A stretch of 64,000 bases of DNA from Sphingomonadaceae bacterium. Its GTDB lineage: Bacteria > Pseudomonadota > Alphaproteobacteria > Sphingomonadales > Sphingomonadaceae. The translations under genes were made by a program, and so were the position numbers. Under the pieces are notes generated by a model, which worked only from the letters and a program-made list of their open reading frames with translations, did no database searches and was not told the DNA's origin. The stretch's first letter is position 1, and the number at the start of each line of letters is the position of its first letter. The stretch covers positions 22,812 to 86,811 of the forward strand of contig JAFAZF010000065.1 of assembly GCA_019239915.1 (NCBI GenBank), in the 5' to 3' direction. Shown here piece by piece: positions 9,723 through 17,669 of the stretch.

Positions 9723-10670
9723 ATGAAGATGCTCCTCGTCTGCGCTCTCGCGCTCGCCGCCGCCGTGCCCGCCTTCGCAGGCCCGCCCGCGCCCAAGCCC
9801 TTCACCGTTCAGGAGACCGGCAAATCCTATGCCCGGCTCGACGAGGCGGTGAACGCGATGGCGGGCAAGCCTGGCGCGACGATCCTGATCCAGCCGGGCA
9901 GCTACCGCCAGTGCGCCGTCGTCGAAGGCGGCAAGGTCGCATTCCGCGCGGTGACGCCGGGCACAGTGTTCCTCGACGGCGGCATCTGCGAGGAGAAGGC
10001 GGCGCTGGTGCTGCGCGGCCGCGACGCGATGGTCGACGGGATCGTGTTCCAGAACCTCGCGGTGCACGATCGCAACGGCGCCGGCATCCGGCTCGAGCAA
10101 GGCAATCTCACCGTGATGAACGCGGTGTTCCGCCATTCGGAAGAGGGCATCCTCGCCGGCGACGATCCCAACGGCACGATCCGCGTCGATCGCTCGACCT
10201 TCTCCGGCCTCGGCCGCTGCGATGGCGGCGTCTCCTGCGCGCACTCCATCTATGTCGGCCATTACGGCAAGGTGATCGTGACGCGGACGCGGTTCGAACG
10301 CGGCAATGGCGGCCATTATCTCAAGGTGCGCTCGGCGCGGGTGGAGGCGACGAACGACAGCTTCGACGACTCGCAGGGCCGTCTCACCAACTACATGATC
10401 GATCTCTGCGCGGGCTCGACCGGTGTCATCGCCGACAACGTCTTCGTCGATGGACCGAATAAGGAGAACCATTCGGGTTTCATCGTCATCGCCGCGGAAT
10501 CCCACGACAATCCGGTCGCCGGCCTCACCATCCGCAACAACAAGGCGACGATGGCGCCGGGCGCCGACTACGACACCAGTTTCGTGATCGACTTCGCGCA
10601 CGAGCCGATGACCATCGCCGGCAACCAGCTCGCGAGCGGCATCAACCCCTTCGAGCAGCGCAACTACTAG
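9723..10670 (+). CDS. secreted right-handed parallel beta-helix protein
   Basis: A 315-residue protein with a clear signal peptide (MKMLLVCALALAAAVPAFAG). The mature part has the short repeating hydrophobic rungs of a right-handed beta-helix, for example DGIVFQNLAVHDRNGAGIRL, LTVMNAVFRHSEEGILAG and VIVTRTRFERGNGGHYLKV, as in pectate-lyase-like and NosD-like proteins. I recognise no catalytic signature of a specific polysaccharide lyase, so the substrate is unknown. Four Cys residues (QCAVV, GICEE, GRCDG/VSCAH) could form disulfides. A promoter is expected in the 50 bp between the family C repeat and the start. Confidence 0.75.
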   Translation: MKMLLVCALALAAAVPAFAGPPAPKPFTVQETGKSYARLDEAVNAMAGKPGATILIQPGSYRQCAVVEGGKVAFRAVTPGTVFLDGGICEEKAALVLRGRDAMVDGIVFQNLAVHDRNGAGIRLEQGNLTVMNAVFRHSEEGILAGDDPNGTIRVDRSTFSGLGRCDGGVSCAHSIYVGHYGKVIVTRTRFERGNGGHYLKVRSARVEATNDSFDDSQGRLTNYMIDLCAGSTGVIADNVFVDGPNKENHSGFIVIAAESHDNPVAGLTIRNNKATMAPGADYDTSFVIDFAHEPMTIAGNQLASGINPFEQRNY

Positions 10671-10800
10671 CATCCTCCTCCGCCAGGGAGAGGGGTGCGC
10701 GCCAGCGTGTTAGAGGGACTACGTGGCATTCGCGCGTGCCGCATCCTCCCCCTCCGCCACCTTCGGCGCCACTTCCCCAGGCAGGGGAGGACGAGGTCGC
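10671..10800. repeat. palindromic repeat, family D-like (CCTCCNCC...GGGGAGG)
   Basis: CATCCTCCTCCGCCAGGGAG at the left and GGCAGGGGAGGACG at the right bracket a second hairpin, TCCGCCACCTTCGGCG. The arms are less well conserved than in the copy at 31983-32113, but the arrangement is the same. It separates the beta-helix gene from the ScsB gene. Confidence 0.6.
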
Positions 10801-10859
10801 GTTCGGATCGCGGCGTCGCTCGGATAGCCAGCACCGCGCGTGCGCTGCTAAGGGGCGGC

Positions 10860-12926
10860 ATGTCCTTCGTTCGTCTGTTCGCACTGCTCCTCGCGCTCGT
10901 CGCCGCGCCGGTGGCGGCGCAGCTGGGCGGCGGCGCGCAGCATCTGCATCCGGCACTCGTCGCCGAAAGCCAAGCGCCGGCGCCCGGCAAGCCGGTGACG
11001 CTCGCGATCGCGATGAACCCCGATGCCGGCTGGCATGGCTATTGGCAGAACCCCGGCGACGCCGGCACTGCGACGCAAGCCGACTGGACGCTGCCTGTGG
11101 GCATCAACGCCGGGCCGCTGCAATATCCCGTGCCGACGACGCTGCTGCTCTCAGGACTAATGAACTACGTCTATGAGGCGCCTTATGCGCTGCTCGTGCG
11201 GCTGGACCTGCCGGCGGGACTGAAGCCCGGTGCAGCGCTGCCGATCGGCGTCAGGCTCAGCTATCTTGCCTGCACCACCTCGATCTGCGTGCCGGAGAAC
11301 GCCACGATTGCGCTTCGACTGACGGTCGGCACCGGCGCTCCGGGAGCCGATGCGGCACGCTTTGGGGGCTGGCGGGCGGCGCTGCCGCGCCCGCTCGGCG
11401 CGGCAGCGCACTTCATGATGACGGGTGGCAAGCTGCGGCTGGCGATCCCCTTTCCGGTCGGCGCTGCGGTGCATGATGCCTATTTCTTTCCGCTGACCGA
11501 TGGCGTTGGCGACTATGCGGCGCCGGAGCGCATCACCCGCAACGGCGACCGGCTGATCGTGGAGATGAAGGCGCCCGCGAATGCGGCACCGCCGGCGAGC
11601 GTCGAAGGCGTGCTGCGCATCGCGCCGGGTAGTGGCGTGGCGCTGTCCGCGACGGCGGGCGCAGTTCCCGCCACGGGCGCGCCGCTGGCCCATGACGGTG
11701 ACGGCGAGGGCGGCGGCGGAAAAGCGGCCGGCACCGGCCGTCGCGCGCTCATCGCCTTCGCCGGTGCGCTGCTCGGCGGGCTGCTGCTCAACCTCATGCC
11801 CTGCGTGTTCCCGATCCTCAGCCTCAAGGCGCTGAGCCTCGCGCGCGCGCGCGGCGAGGGCGCGCGCGGCGAGGCGGTCGCCTACGCCGCGGGCGTGATC
11901 CTGGTGTGCGTCGCGCTCGGCGCGGTGCTGCTCGGCTTGCGCAGCGCGGGTCACGCGGTCGGCTGGGCGTTCCAGCTCCAGGATCCGCGCGTCACCGCGG
12001 TGTTGCTGCTGCTGGTGACAGGCCTCGCACTGAACCTCGCCGGCCTGTTCGAGCTCGGCGCGCTCTCCGGCGGCGGTGCGCTCGCGGCGCGGGGCGGCGT
12101 TGCCGGCGCGTTCTGGACAGGCGCGCTCGCCGCCTTCGTCGCGACACCGTGCACCGGCCCGTTCATGGGTGCGGCGCTGGGCGCGGCGCTGGTACTGCCG
12201 GCGGCGGCGGCGCTGGCGGTGTTCGCGGGGCTGGGGCTCGGACTCGCGCTGCCGTTCGTCGCGATCGGCTTTTCCGCGCGGCTGCGCCGGCTGATGCCCA
12301 AGCCCGGCGCGTGGATGGAGACGCTCCGCCACATCCTCGCCGTCCCGATGCTGGTGACGGCGCTGGGGCTCGCCTGGGTGCTCGGCCGGCAGGCGGGCGC
12401 GAACGGCATGGCGCTGGGGCTTGCCGGCGCGCTGCTGCTCGCGCTCGGCCTGTGGTGGACGGGCGGGCGCCAGCGCCGCGCGCTCGGCCGCGCCTGGGCG
12501 CCGGCGCTGCCGTCCGGCCTCGTTGCAGTCGCCGTTGCCATCGCGATGCCAAGCCCGCCGGCGGCCGTCGCCGCGAACGCGCCCGCTGGAGCGCTCGCCG
12601 CCGAGCCGTTCAGCGAGACCAGGCTTGCCACGCTTCGCGCGCAGGGGCGCCCGGTCTTCGTCTACTTCACCGCCGATTGGTGCCTGACCTGCAAGGTCAA
12701 CGAGAAGGCGGCTATCGAGCGTTCCGAGGTCGCCGCCGCATTTCGCGCCCACAACGTCGCGACGCTGGTCGGCGACTGGACCGACGGCGACGCCGCGATC
12801 GGCCATGTCCTCGAGGCGCACGGCCGCGCCGGCGTGCCGCTGTATCTCTTTTACCCCGCAAGCGGCCCCGAGCAGACACTGCCGCAAGTGCTGACGCCGG
12901 GAGGGCTGGCGGCGCTCGCAGGGTAG
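10860..12926 (+). CDS. ScsB/DsbD-family protein-disulfide reductase
   Basis: A 688-residue inner-membrane electron conduit that passes reducing power from cytoplasmic thioredoxin to periplasmic thiol proteins. Order: signal peptide (1-20); periplasmic DsbD-alpha-like domain with a Cys pair in YLACTTSICVPE; an eight-helix CcdA-like membrane core starting about residue 295 with MPCVFPILSLKAL and TPCTGPFMGAAL, which hold the two membrane Cys; and a C-terminal thioredoxin domain with ADWCLTCK (CLTC 608-611). The ATG at 10860 is preceded by AGGGGCGG; the frame runs further upstream, but only through a palindromic repeat. Its periplasmic client is not encoded nearby. Confidence 0.9.
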   Translation: MSFVRLFALLLALVAAPVAAQLGGGAQHLHPALVAESQAPAPGKPVTLAIAMNPDAGWHGYWQNPGDAGTATQADWTLPVGINAGPLQYPVPTTLLLSGLMNYVYEAPYALLVRLDLPAGLKPGAALPIGVRLSYLACTTSICVPENATIALRLTVGTGAPGADAARFGGWRAALPRPLGAAAHFMMTGGKLRLAIPFPVGAAVHDAYFFPLTDGVGDYAAPERITRNGDRLIVEMKAPANAAPPASVEGVLRIAPGSGVALSATAGAVPATGAPLAHDGDGEGGGGKAAGTGRRALIAFAGALLGGLLLNLMPCVFPILSLKALSLARARGEGARGEAVAYAAGVILVCVALGAVLLGLRSAGHAVGWAFQLQDPRVTAVLLLLVTGLALNLAGLFELGALSGGGALAARGGVAGAFWTGALAAFVATPCTGPFMGAALGAALVLPAAAALAVFAGLGLGLALPFVAIGFSARLRRLMPKPGAWMETLRHILAVPMLVTALGLAWVLGRQAGANGMALGLAGALLLALGLWWTGGRQRRALGRAWAPALPSGLVAVAVAIAMPSPPAAVAANAPAGALAAEPFSETRLATLRAQGRPVFVYFTADWCLTCKVNEKAAIERSEVAAAFRAHNVATLVGDWTDGDAAIGHVLEAHGRAGVPLYLFYPASGPEQTLPQVLTPGGLAALAG

Positions 12927-12958
12927 AAACTTCCCGGTAGCGTGCGCCCAGGTCCGCG

Positions 12959-13000
12959 GAGAGGGAGGCGGGCCCTTGGTGCGACCCGCTACACCCTCTC
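12959..13000. terminator. bidirectional hairpin between convergent scsB-like and SDR genes
   Basis: GAGAGGG (12959-12965) pairs with CCCTCTC (12994-13000), enclosing GCGGG (12968-12972) with CCCGC (12985-12989). There is no strong T tract on either side, so intrinsic termination is plausible but not certain. Confidence 0.45.
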
Positions 13001-13012
13001 TTCCAGTTAGAC

Positions 13013-13759
13013 CTACAGCCGCGCGCCGCCGCTTGCCTCCAGCGTGCGGCCGTCGACCCAGCGCGAGAGATCGGAGGCGAGGAACAGCACCGCGTCGGCG
13101 ATGTCGTCGGGCTGGCCGATCCGCTTCAGCGCCTGCATGCCGAGCGTCATCTCACGGCCCCAGTCGGTCTGCACGAAGGCGGCGAGATCGGTCTCGATCA
13201 CGCCCGGAGCGACGGCGTTGAAGCGGATGCCGCGGGGGCCGAGATAGGCGGCGAGCGAGCGCACCAGCACGTCGATCGCACCCTTGGTGCCCGAATAGGC
13301 GGTGAGCCCCTCGACCGCGACTCGCGCGACCACCGAGGAGACGAACACCACGCGCGATCCGTCGCCGAGCAGCGGCAGCAGCTGCTGCACAAGGAAGAAC
13401 GGCGCACGGACATTGACCGCGTAGACCCGATCGAACTCCTCGATCGTCTCCTCCTCGAACGGCTTCATGAAGGCGGTGCCGGCATTGGGCACGAGGATGT
13501 CGAGCCGCGACAGGCCAAGCGCCTTGACCTGCTCGGCGAGGCGGTGCGCGCCCTCCGGCACGGCGAGATCCTGCTTGAGAGCGTCGGCCTTGCCGCCCCT
13601 GTCACGAATTTCATGGACGAGCGCATCGGCAGCAGCGGCGTTGCTGCCATAGTGGACGAGGACGCGCGCGCCCGCCTCGGCAAGGCGAAGCGAAATGGCG
13701 CGGCCGATGCCACGCGAGCCGCCGGTGACGAGGGCGGTCTGATTGCTGAGGTCGATCAT
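13013..13759 (-). CDS. short-chain dehydrogenase/reductase (classical SDR)
   Basis: A 248-residue NAD(P)-dependent oxidoreductase. Cofactor motif TGGSRGIG is at 12-19, NAG at 92-94, and the catalytic Tyr155/Lys159 lie in AYSGTKG. The C-terminal DGRTLEASGGARL is the usual end of 3-oxoacyl-ACP reductase-like SDRs. HYGSN after the second beta strand resembles NADP-preferring members. The substrate is unknown. It is divergent from the PAP2 gene, and the 111-bp gap is conspicuously A/T-rich near 13830-13860, which marks the promoter region. It is probably a general oxidoreductase rather than fabG, since no fatty-acid synthesis genes adjoin it. Confidence 0.9.
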   Translation of the reverse strand: MIDLSNQTALVTGGSRGIGRAISLRLAEAGARVLVHYGSNAAAADALVHEIRDRGGKADALKQDLAVPEGAHRLAEQVKALGLSRLDILVPNAGTAFMKPFEEETIEEFDRVYAVNVRAPFFLVQQLLPLLGDGSRVVFVSSVVARVAVEGLTAYSGTKGAIDVLVRSLAAYLGPRGIRFNAVAPGVIETDLAAFVQTDWGREMTLGMQALKRIGQPDDIADAVLFLASDLSRWVDGRTLEASGGARL

Positions 13760-13836
13760 GGATGCATCTCCTGCTGGTGTGATGTTGCCCGCCGCCGATG
13801 CTCGCGCCGGAGCAGGAAACGAACGCAGCTTTTATG

Positions 13837-13848
13837 TACCAATCAGTA
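13837..13848. promoter_or_regulatory. candidate TetR-type half-palindrome in A/T-rich divergent promoter
   Basis: TACCAATCAGTA sits inside the A/T-rich stretch TTTATGTACC...ATAATTTAAAAG between the divergent SDR and PAP2 genes. TACC-N4-(A/G)GTA resembles operators of TetR-family regulators that control SDR genes, but one base departs from symmetry and no regulator gene is adjacent. Confidence 0.3.
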
Positions 13849-13870
13849 GATAATTTAAAAGCCGACCCAA

Positions 13871-14527
13871 GTGACTGAAAACGCGATGGGAAGCCGGGGG
13901 TCGGCAGCCGCCGAATTTTGCAATTGGCGGCGCGTCGCGATCCTTGCCGGGCTGCTGTGTCTGGTCGCCGGATTGCTGATCTGGCGCTGCGATCCCGCGC
14001 TCGATCGCGCCATCCACATGACATTGCTCGTGCAACCGGGGGCAGGACTGAGCCGCATGCTGATCGGGCTCACCAATCTCGGCGGTGGTACGGCGATGAT
14101 ACCGCTCGGGCTAGGTGCCTGCGCGCTGCTGCTGTGGCGCGGCGAACGCGGCGCTGCGCTGTGGTTGTTCGCGACCGTCGCGAGTGGCCGCATCGTCGTC
14201 GAAGCCGCCAAGCACGTCTTCGATCGGCCGCGGCCGCCGGCGGGTGATTGGCTGACGCGTGTCGACAGCTACAGCATGCCGAGCTCGCATAGCGCCGGCA
14301 CGATGCTCACGCTGCTGGCGATCTGCGCCGCGTTCGGCGCATCGGCGCGATGGCGGTTCGCGGCGCTCGCCTTTGCGGTCGCGATCGGCGCGACCCGCAT
14401 CGTGCTCGGCGTGCACTGGCCGAGCGACGTGCTTGCGGGCTGGGGCTTCGCCCTGTTGTGGATGGGCGCGGCGATCCGATGGATGCCGCAAGCCTCGTTC
14501 AGCGGCGTGCCATACCGTCCGCGATAA
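13871..14527 (+). CDS. PAP2-family phosphatase (membrane)
   Basis: A 218-residue integral membrane phosphatase of the type-2 phosphatidic acid phosphatase superfamily, with about six helices. The three catalytic motifs are present: KHVFDRPRP (K-X6-RP), MPSSHSAGT (PSxH) and TRIVLGVHWPSDV (R-X5-H-X3-D). Such enzymes dephosphorylate phosphatidate, phosphatidylglycerophosphate or undecaprenyl pyrophosphate on the outer face of the membrane; the substrate is not clear. The start is uncertain: GTG 13871 or ATG 13886, neither with a good ribosome-binding site. Its 3' end overlaps the convergent phosphatase gene by 29 bp. Confidence 0.88.
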   Translation: MTENAMGSRGSAAAEFCNWRRVAILAGLLCLVAGLLIWRCDPALDRAIHMTLLVQPGAGLSRMLIGLTNLGGGTAMIPLGLGACALLLWRGERGAALWLFATVASGRIVVEAAKHVFDRPRPPAGDWLTRVDSYSMPSSHSAGTMLTLLAICAAFGASARWRFAALAFAVAIGATRIVLGVHWPSDVLAGWGFALLWMGAAIRWMPQASFSGVPYRPR

Positions 14528-14960
14528 ACGCGCGCCAGGTCTCGTCCATCGCGCCGGGTTGCCGAGCCCAGACGCTGTCGATGAGGTCCGACGCCTGCTG
14601 CTCGGCCCAGCCGAGGCGCCGCACGGCGTAGATCCCGTAGAAGGCGGTGACGCGGAAATTCGCCTGGCAGTGGATAAGCACTCGGCGGCCGGTCAGCGCA
14701 TCCATCGTCCGCATGAACGCGTCCAGATCCTCTGGGCGCGGATTGCTCCACATGACCGGAATGTGGTGGTAGCGCATGCCTAGCGCGGCGACCAAGTTCG
14801 CCTCCTCGGCAAGCGAGGTTTCCAATCCATCGGGCGCGAGATTGAGGATTGCTTCGAAACCTTGCGCGCGGGCGTCGCGCAGCTGCGCCTCGGATGGCTG
14901 GCCCCCGGTCGCGGTGCGACCGTCAATCTCGATGAAGTTGCGGATTTCCGACAGGCTCAC
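14499..14960 (-). CDS. protein tyrosine phosphatase-like protein with CX4R signature
   Basis: A 153-residue protein of the small cysteine-phosphatase-like family found beside metabolic genes in many proteobacteria. IRNFIEIDGRTATGGQPSEAQL at the N-terminus and VLIHCQANFRVTAFYGIYAVR are typical. The P-loop here is HC-QANF-R, one residue shorter than the CX5R of classical tyrosine phosphatases; this shortened loop is characteristic of the family as far as I recall. GTG at 14960 is chosen because GAGG lies eight bases upstream and the conserved domain starts there; a further 17 codons are open upstream. Activity is inferred. Confidence 0.72.
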   Translation of the reverse strand: MSLSEIRNFIEIDGRTATGGQPSEAQLRDARAQGFEAILNLAPDGLETSLAEEANLVAALGMRYHHIPVMWSNPRPEDLDAFMRTMDALTGRRVLIHCQANFRVTAFYGIYAVRRLGWAEQQASDLIDSVWARQPGAMDETWRAFIADGMARR

Positions 14961-15020
14961 GACTGGCACCTCGTTTCGCCACCGAAGCGACCTCCGCGAT
15001 TTCGATGTCAAGCTTGTCCA

Positions 15021-16694
15021 CTATTTGCGCACCCAGGCCCTTTGTCCGCCGATCCACGTTTCCAGCACTTGCGTCGCGCGGAGATCGGCGGCGGTCGTGT
15101 TGGGTGCCATGATGTCGCGATCGAGCAGCACGAAATCGGCATAATGGCCGGGCATCAGCGATCCCGTACGGTCCTCTGCGCGGCCGGCATAGGCGGCGCC
15201 ACGGGTGAAGGCGGCGAGCGCCTGCGTCAGCGTCACCGCTTGCTCAGGATGCCAGCCGCCCACCGGTTGCCCGCTCGCGTCGGTGCGGCTGACCGCCGAG
15301 GCGAGGCCGAGGAACGGGTCGGGGCTCTCGGTCGGGAAGTCCGAACCGAAGGCGAGCGGCACGCGTTCCTTGAGCATCGTCGCCCAGGCATAGGCGCCGG
15401 CGAGCCGCTCCGGCCCCAGCCGCGCCTCCGCCATCTTCCAGTCTGAGGTGGCGTGGGTCGGCTGCATCGAGGCGACGATGCCGTTGCGTCCGAAGCGCGG
15501 CAGGTCGACGGGATCGACGATCTGGGCGTGCTCGATCCGCCAGCGGCGATCTCCCTTGTAGGTCTCAGCGAGCTCCTCGATGGCGCCGAGCACCTGCGCG
15601 TTGGCGGCGTCGCCGATCGCGTGCACCGCGACCTGGAAATCGTCCATCGCGGCGCGGCTCATCAGGTTGCGGATCTTGGCGTCGTCGAGCCGCTGCAGCC
15701 CGGTCTGCCCGGGCGCGTCGCTATAAGGTCGCTTGAGCCACGCGCCGCGCGAGCCGAGCGCGCCGTCGGCGAACAGCTTCATGCCAATCATGCGGAGATG
15801 ATCGTTGTAGAGCCACGGCGTCGGCCCAGTGCCCGCCACTGCCAGGATCGTCTCCGGACCAAGCCCGTAGCAGACGAGCCGCACGCGCAGCCGCCCGGCA
15901 TCGGCGAAGCGGCGGTAACCGTTCCAGTCGTCGACCGTCGTCGCCATGTCGTCGGCGCCGACGAGGCCGACCGAGAGCATCTCGGCTTGCGCCTTGTCGA
16001 GCGCATCGTCGCGCTCGCGCGGGACGGGCGGCGGCACCGCCCGGGCGACGAGGTCGGCGGCGGCGTCGACGAACAGGCCGGTGGGGTTGCCGCGCGCGTC
16101 ATGCTCGATGCGACCGCCGGCAGGCGCGCGTGTCGCTGCAGTGATCCCGGCCTCGTGCATTGCGGCGCTGTTGGCGAGCAGCGCGTGGCCGTCGATCCGC
16201 GCGAGCACCACCGGACGATCGCGCACCACCGCGTCGAGATCGGCGGCGGTGGGAAAGCGGCCGAGCTGCCAGCGCTCCTGGTTCCAGCCGCCGCCCTGGA
16301 TCCAGGCGGGGGTGGGGTGATCGGCGGCGTAGCGCTGCAGCGCCGATTGCGCCTCGGCGAGGCTGCCGGTCTGGCTAAGGTCGAGCCACAGCGCGCGGAA
16401 ACCGAGATCCATGACATGGCCATGCGCGTCGATCAGGCCGGGGATCAGCGTGCGGCCCTTCCCGTCGAGCTTGAAGTCGAGATAGGCAGGGCGGGGATCG
16501 CCGGCAGCAAGCAGCTTCGCGACCTTGCCCTGCTTGTCGATCAGTAGGCCTGTGAAGCGGCGGACGGCGCCATCGTCGTCGAGCGCATAGCCGTTGACGT
16601 CGTCGACCAGCCCGCCGGCGGAGACGGGCGGCGGCGGGGGTGGCGGCTTGCGCGCGAAAACGGGGGTGGCGACGAGGACGAGGGCGGCCAGCAC
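15021..16694 (-). CDS. exported amidohydrolase (YtcJ-like metal-dependent hydrolase)
   Basis: A 557-residue amidohydrolase-superfamily protein. A signal peptide (LAALVLVATPVFARK) is followed by a proline run. The metal-binding TIM barrel includes LIPGLIDAHGHVMDLG, a conserved AVHAIGDAAN, RIEHAQIV and LAFGSDFPTE, and the C-terminal PGHYADFVLLDRDIM completes the sandwich domain. YtcJ-type enzymes act on N-substituted amides, but substrates are rarely known. No ATG is available near the signal peptide. GTG 16694 fits, and AAAGG plus GAGAGGG before it come from the end of a palindromic repeat. The frame continues upstream without a stop into the next gene's antisense region, so the start rests on the signal peptide. 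Confidence 0.85.
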   Translation of the reverse strand: MLAALVLVATPVFARKPPPPPPPVSAGGLVDDVNGYALDDDGAVRRFTGLLIDKQGKVAKLLAAGDPRPAYLDFKLDGKGRTLIPGLIDAHGHVMDLGFRALWLDLSQTGSLAEAQSALQRYAADHPTPAWIQGGGWNQERWQLGRFPTAADLDAVVRDRPVVLARIDGHALLANSAAMHEAGITAATRAPAGGRIEHDARGNPTGLFVDAAADLVARAVPPPVPRERDDALDKAQAEMLSVGLVGADDMATTVDDWNGYRRFADAGRLRVRLVCYGLGPETILAVAGTGPTPWLYNDHLRMIGMKLFADGALGSRGAWLKRPYSDAPGQTGLQRLDDAKIRNLMSRAAMDDFQVAVHAIGDAANAQVLGAIEELAETYKGDRRWRIEHAQIVDPVDLPRFGRNGIVASMQPTHATSDWKMAEARLGPERLAGAYAWATMLKERVPLAFGSDFPTESPDPFLGLASAVSRTDASGQPVGGWHPEQAVTLTQALAAFTRGAAYAGRAEDRTGSLMPGHYADFVLLDRDIMAPNTTAADLRATQVLETWIGGQRAWVRK

Positions 16695-16700
16695 GACCTT

Positions 16701-16732
16701 TAGCCCTCTCCCCTGAAGGGGAGAGGGAGAAA
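16701..16732. repeat. single arm of family B/C-type hairpin
   Basis: CCCTCTCCCCTGAAGGGGAG with AGGG forms one hairpin between the amidohydrolase and the 3-hydroxyisobutyrate dehydrogenase-like gene. Only one arm is present. It supplies the purine-rich stretch before the amidohydrolase start. Confidence 0.6.
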
Positions 16733-16741
16733 CAGTGCGCC

Positions 16742-17608
16742 TCACTTCGGCAGCCTGCGGATGATCGCGCTGGTGTCTTCGCGGCCGTGGCCCATCGCCT
16801 GGAGGTCGGCGTAGAACTGGTCGACGAGCGCGCAAACCGGGAGCGTCGCGCCGTTGGTCCGCGCCTCGTCGAGCGCGAGGCCGAGATCCTTGCGCATCCA
16901 GTCGATCGCGAAGCCGAAGTCGAAGCTGTCGCCGGCCATCGTCTGCCAGCGGTTGAGCATCTGCCAGCTCGCCGCCGCGCCGCCGGAGACCGCCTCGAAC
17001 ACGCGGTCGAGGTTGAGCTCGGCGTTCTGCGCGAAGCGGAGCGCCTCCGCGAGGCCCTGGACGCAGCCGGCGATCGCGATCTGGTTGACCATCTTGGTGG
17101 TCTGGCCGGCGCCCGGCGGCCCGACATGCACGATGCGCTTGCCATAGGCCTGGAGATAGGGCTCGGCGGCGGCGAAGGCGGCGGGCGTGCCGCCGCACAT
17201 GATCGAGAGCGTGCCGTTCTCCGCGCCGGCCTGGCCGCCCGACACCGGCGCGTCGATGACGTGAAAGCCGCGATCCTTGCCCTCGACCGCGAGCTGGCGC
17301 GCGATCTTGGCGGATACGGTGGTGTGGTCGGCGAACAGCGCGCCGCGCTTCATCGCCCGGAACGCGCCGCCCGGCCCCAACATCACCTCGGAGAGATCGT
17401 CGTCGTTGCCGACGCAGGTGAAGACCGCGTCGGCTTCCGCGGCCGCTTCGGCCGGCGTTGCGGCAGCGCGGCCGCCATGCGCGTTGACCCAATCATGGGC
17501 GCGCGCGGCGGTGCGGTTGTAGACGGTCACGTCGTGCCCGGCAGCGGAAAGATGCCGTGCCATCGGAGCGCCCATCACGCCCAGACCGATGAAGGAGACT
17601 TTCGCCAT
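16742..17608 (-). CDS. NAD(P)-dependent oxidoreductase, 3-hydroxyisobutyrate dehydrogenase family
   Basis: A 288-residue beta-hydroxyacid dehydrogenase. Residues 1-30 contain the dinucleotide-binding turn and family signature (FIGLGVMGAPMARHL); FHVIDAPVSGGQAGAENGTL is the substrate-binding loop, and Lys in GQTTKMVNQ is the catalytic lysine. Members include 3-hydroxyisobutyrate dehydrogenase, tartronate semialdehyde reductase and glyoxylate reductase, which cannot be separated here. ATG 17608 matches the conserved start of the Rossmann fold. It is divergent from the threonine ammonia-lyase gene with only 61 bp between starts, so promoters must overlap. Confidence 0.9.
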   Translation of the reverse strand: MAKVSFIGLGVMGAPMARHLSAAGHDVTVYNRTAARAHDWVNAHGGRAAATPAEAAAEADAVFTCVGNDDDLSEVMLGPGGAFRAMKRGALFADHTTVSAKIARQLAVEGKDRGFHVIDAPVSGGQAGAENGTLSIMCGGTPAAFAAAEPYLQAYGKRIVHVGPPGAGQTTKMVNQIAIAGCVQGLAEALRFAQNAELNLDRVFEAVSGGAAASWQMLNRWQTMAGDSFDFGFAIDWMRKDLGLALDEARTNGATLPVCALVDQFYADLQAMGHGREDTSAIIRRLPK

Positions 17609-17669
17609 GGGGCAGGGGGCATAAGGCGTGTTTCGCCTCGCCGCCAGATGCTCTAGTGCGACGGGCATC

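Noticed and set aside
10695..10859. Upstream extension of the ScsB frame
   Set aside because: Runs through a palindromic repeat, lacks a signal peptide at its start, and a proper signal peptide begins at 10860.
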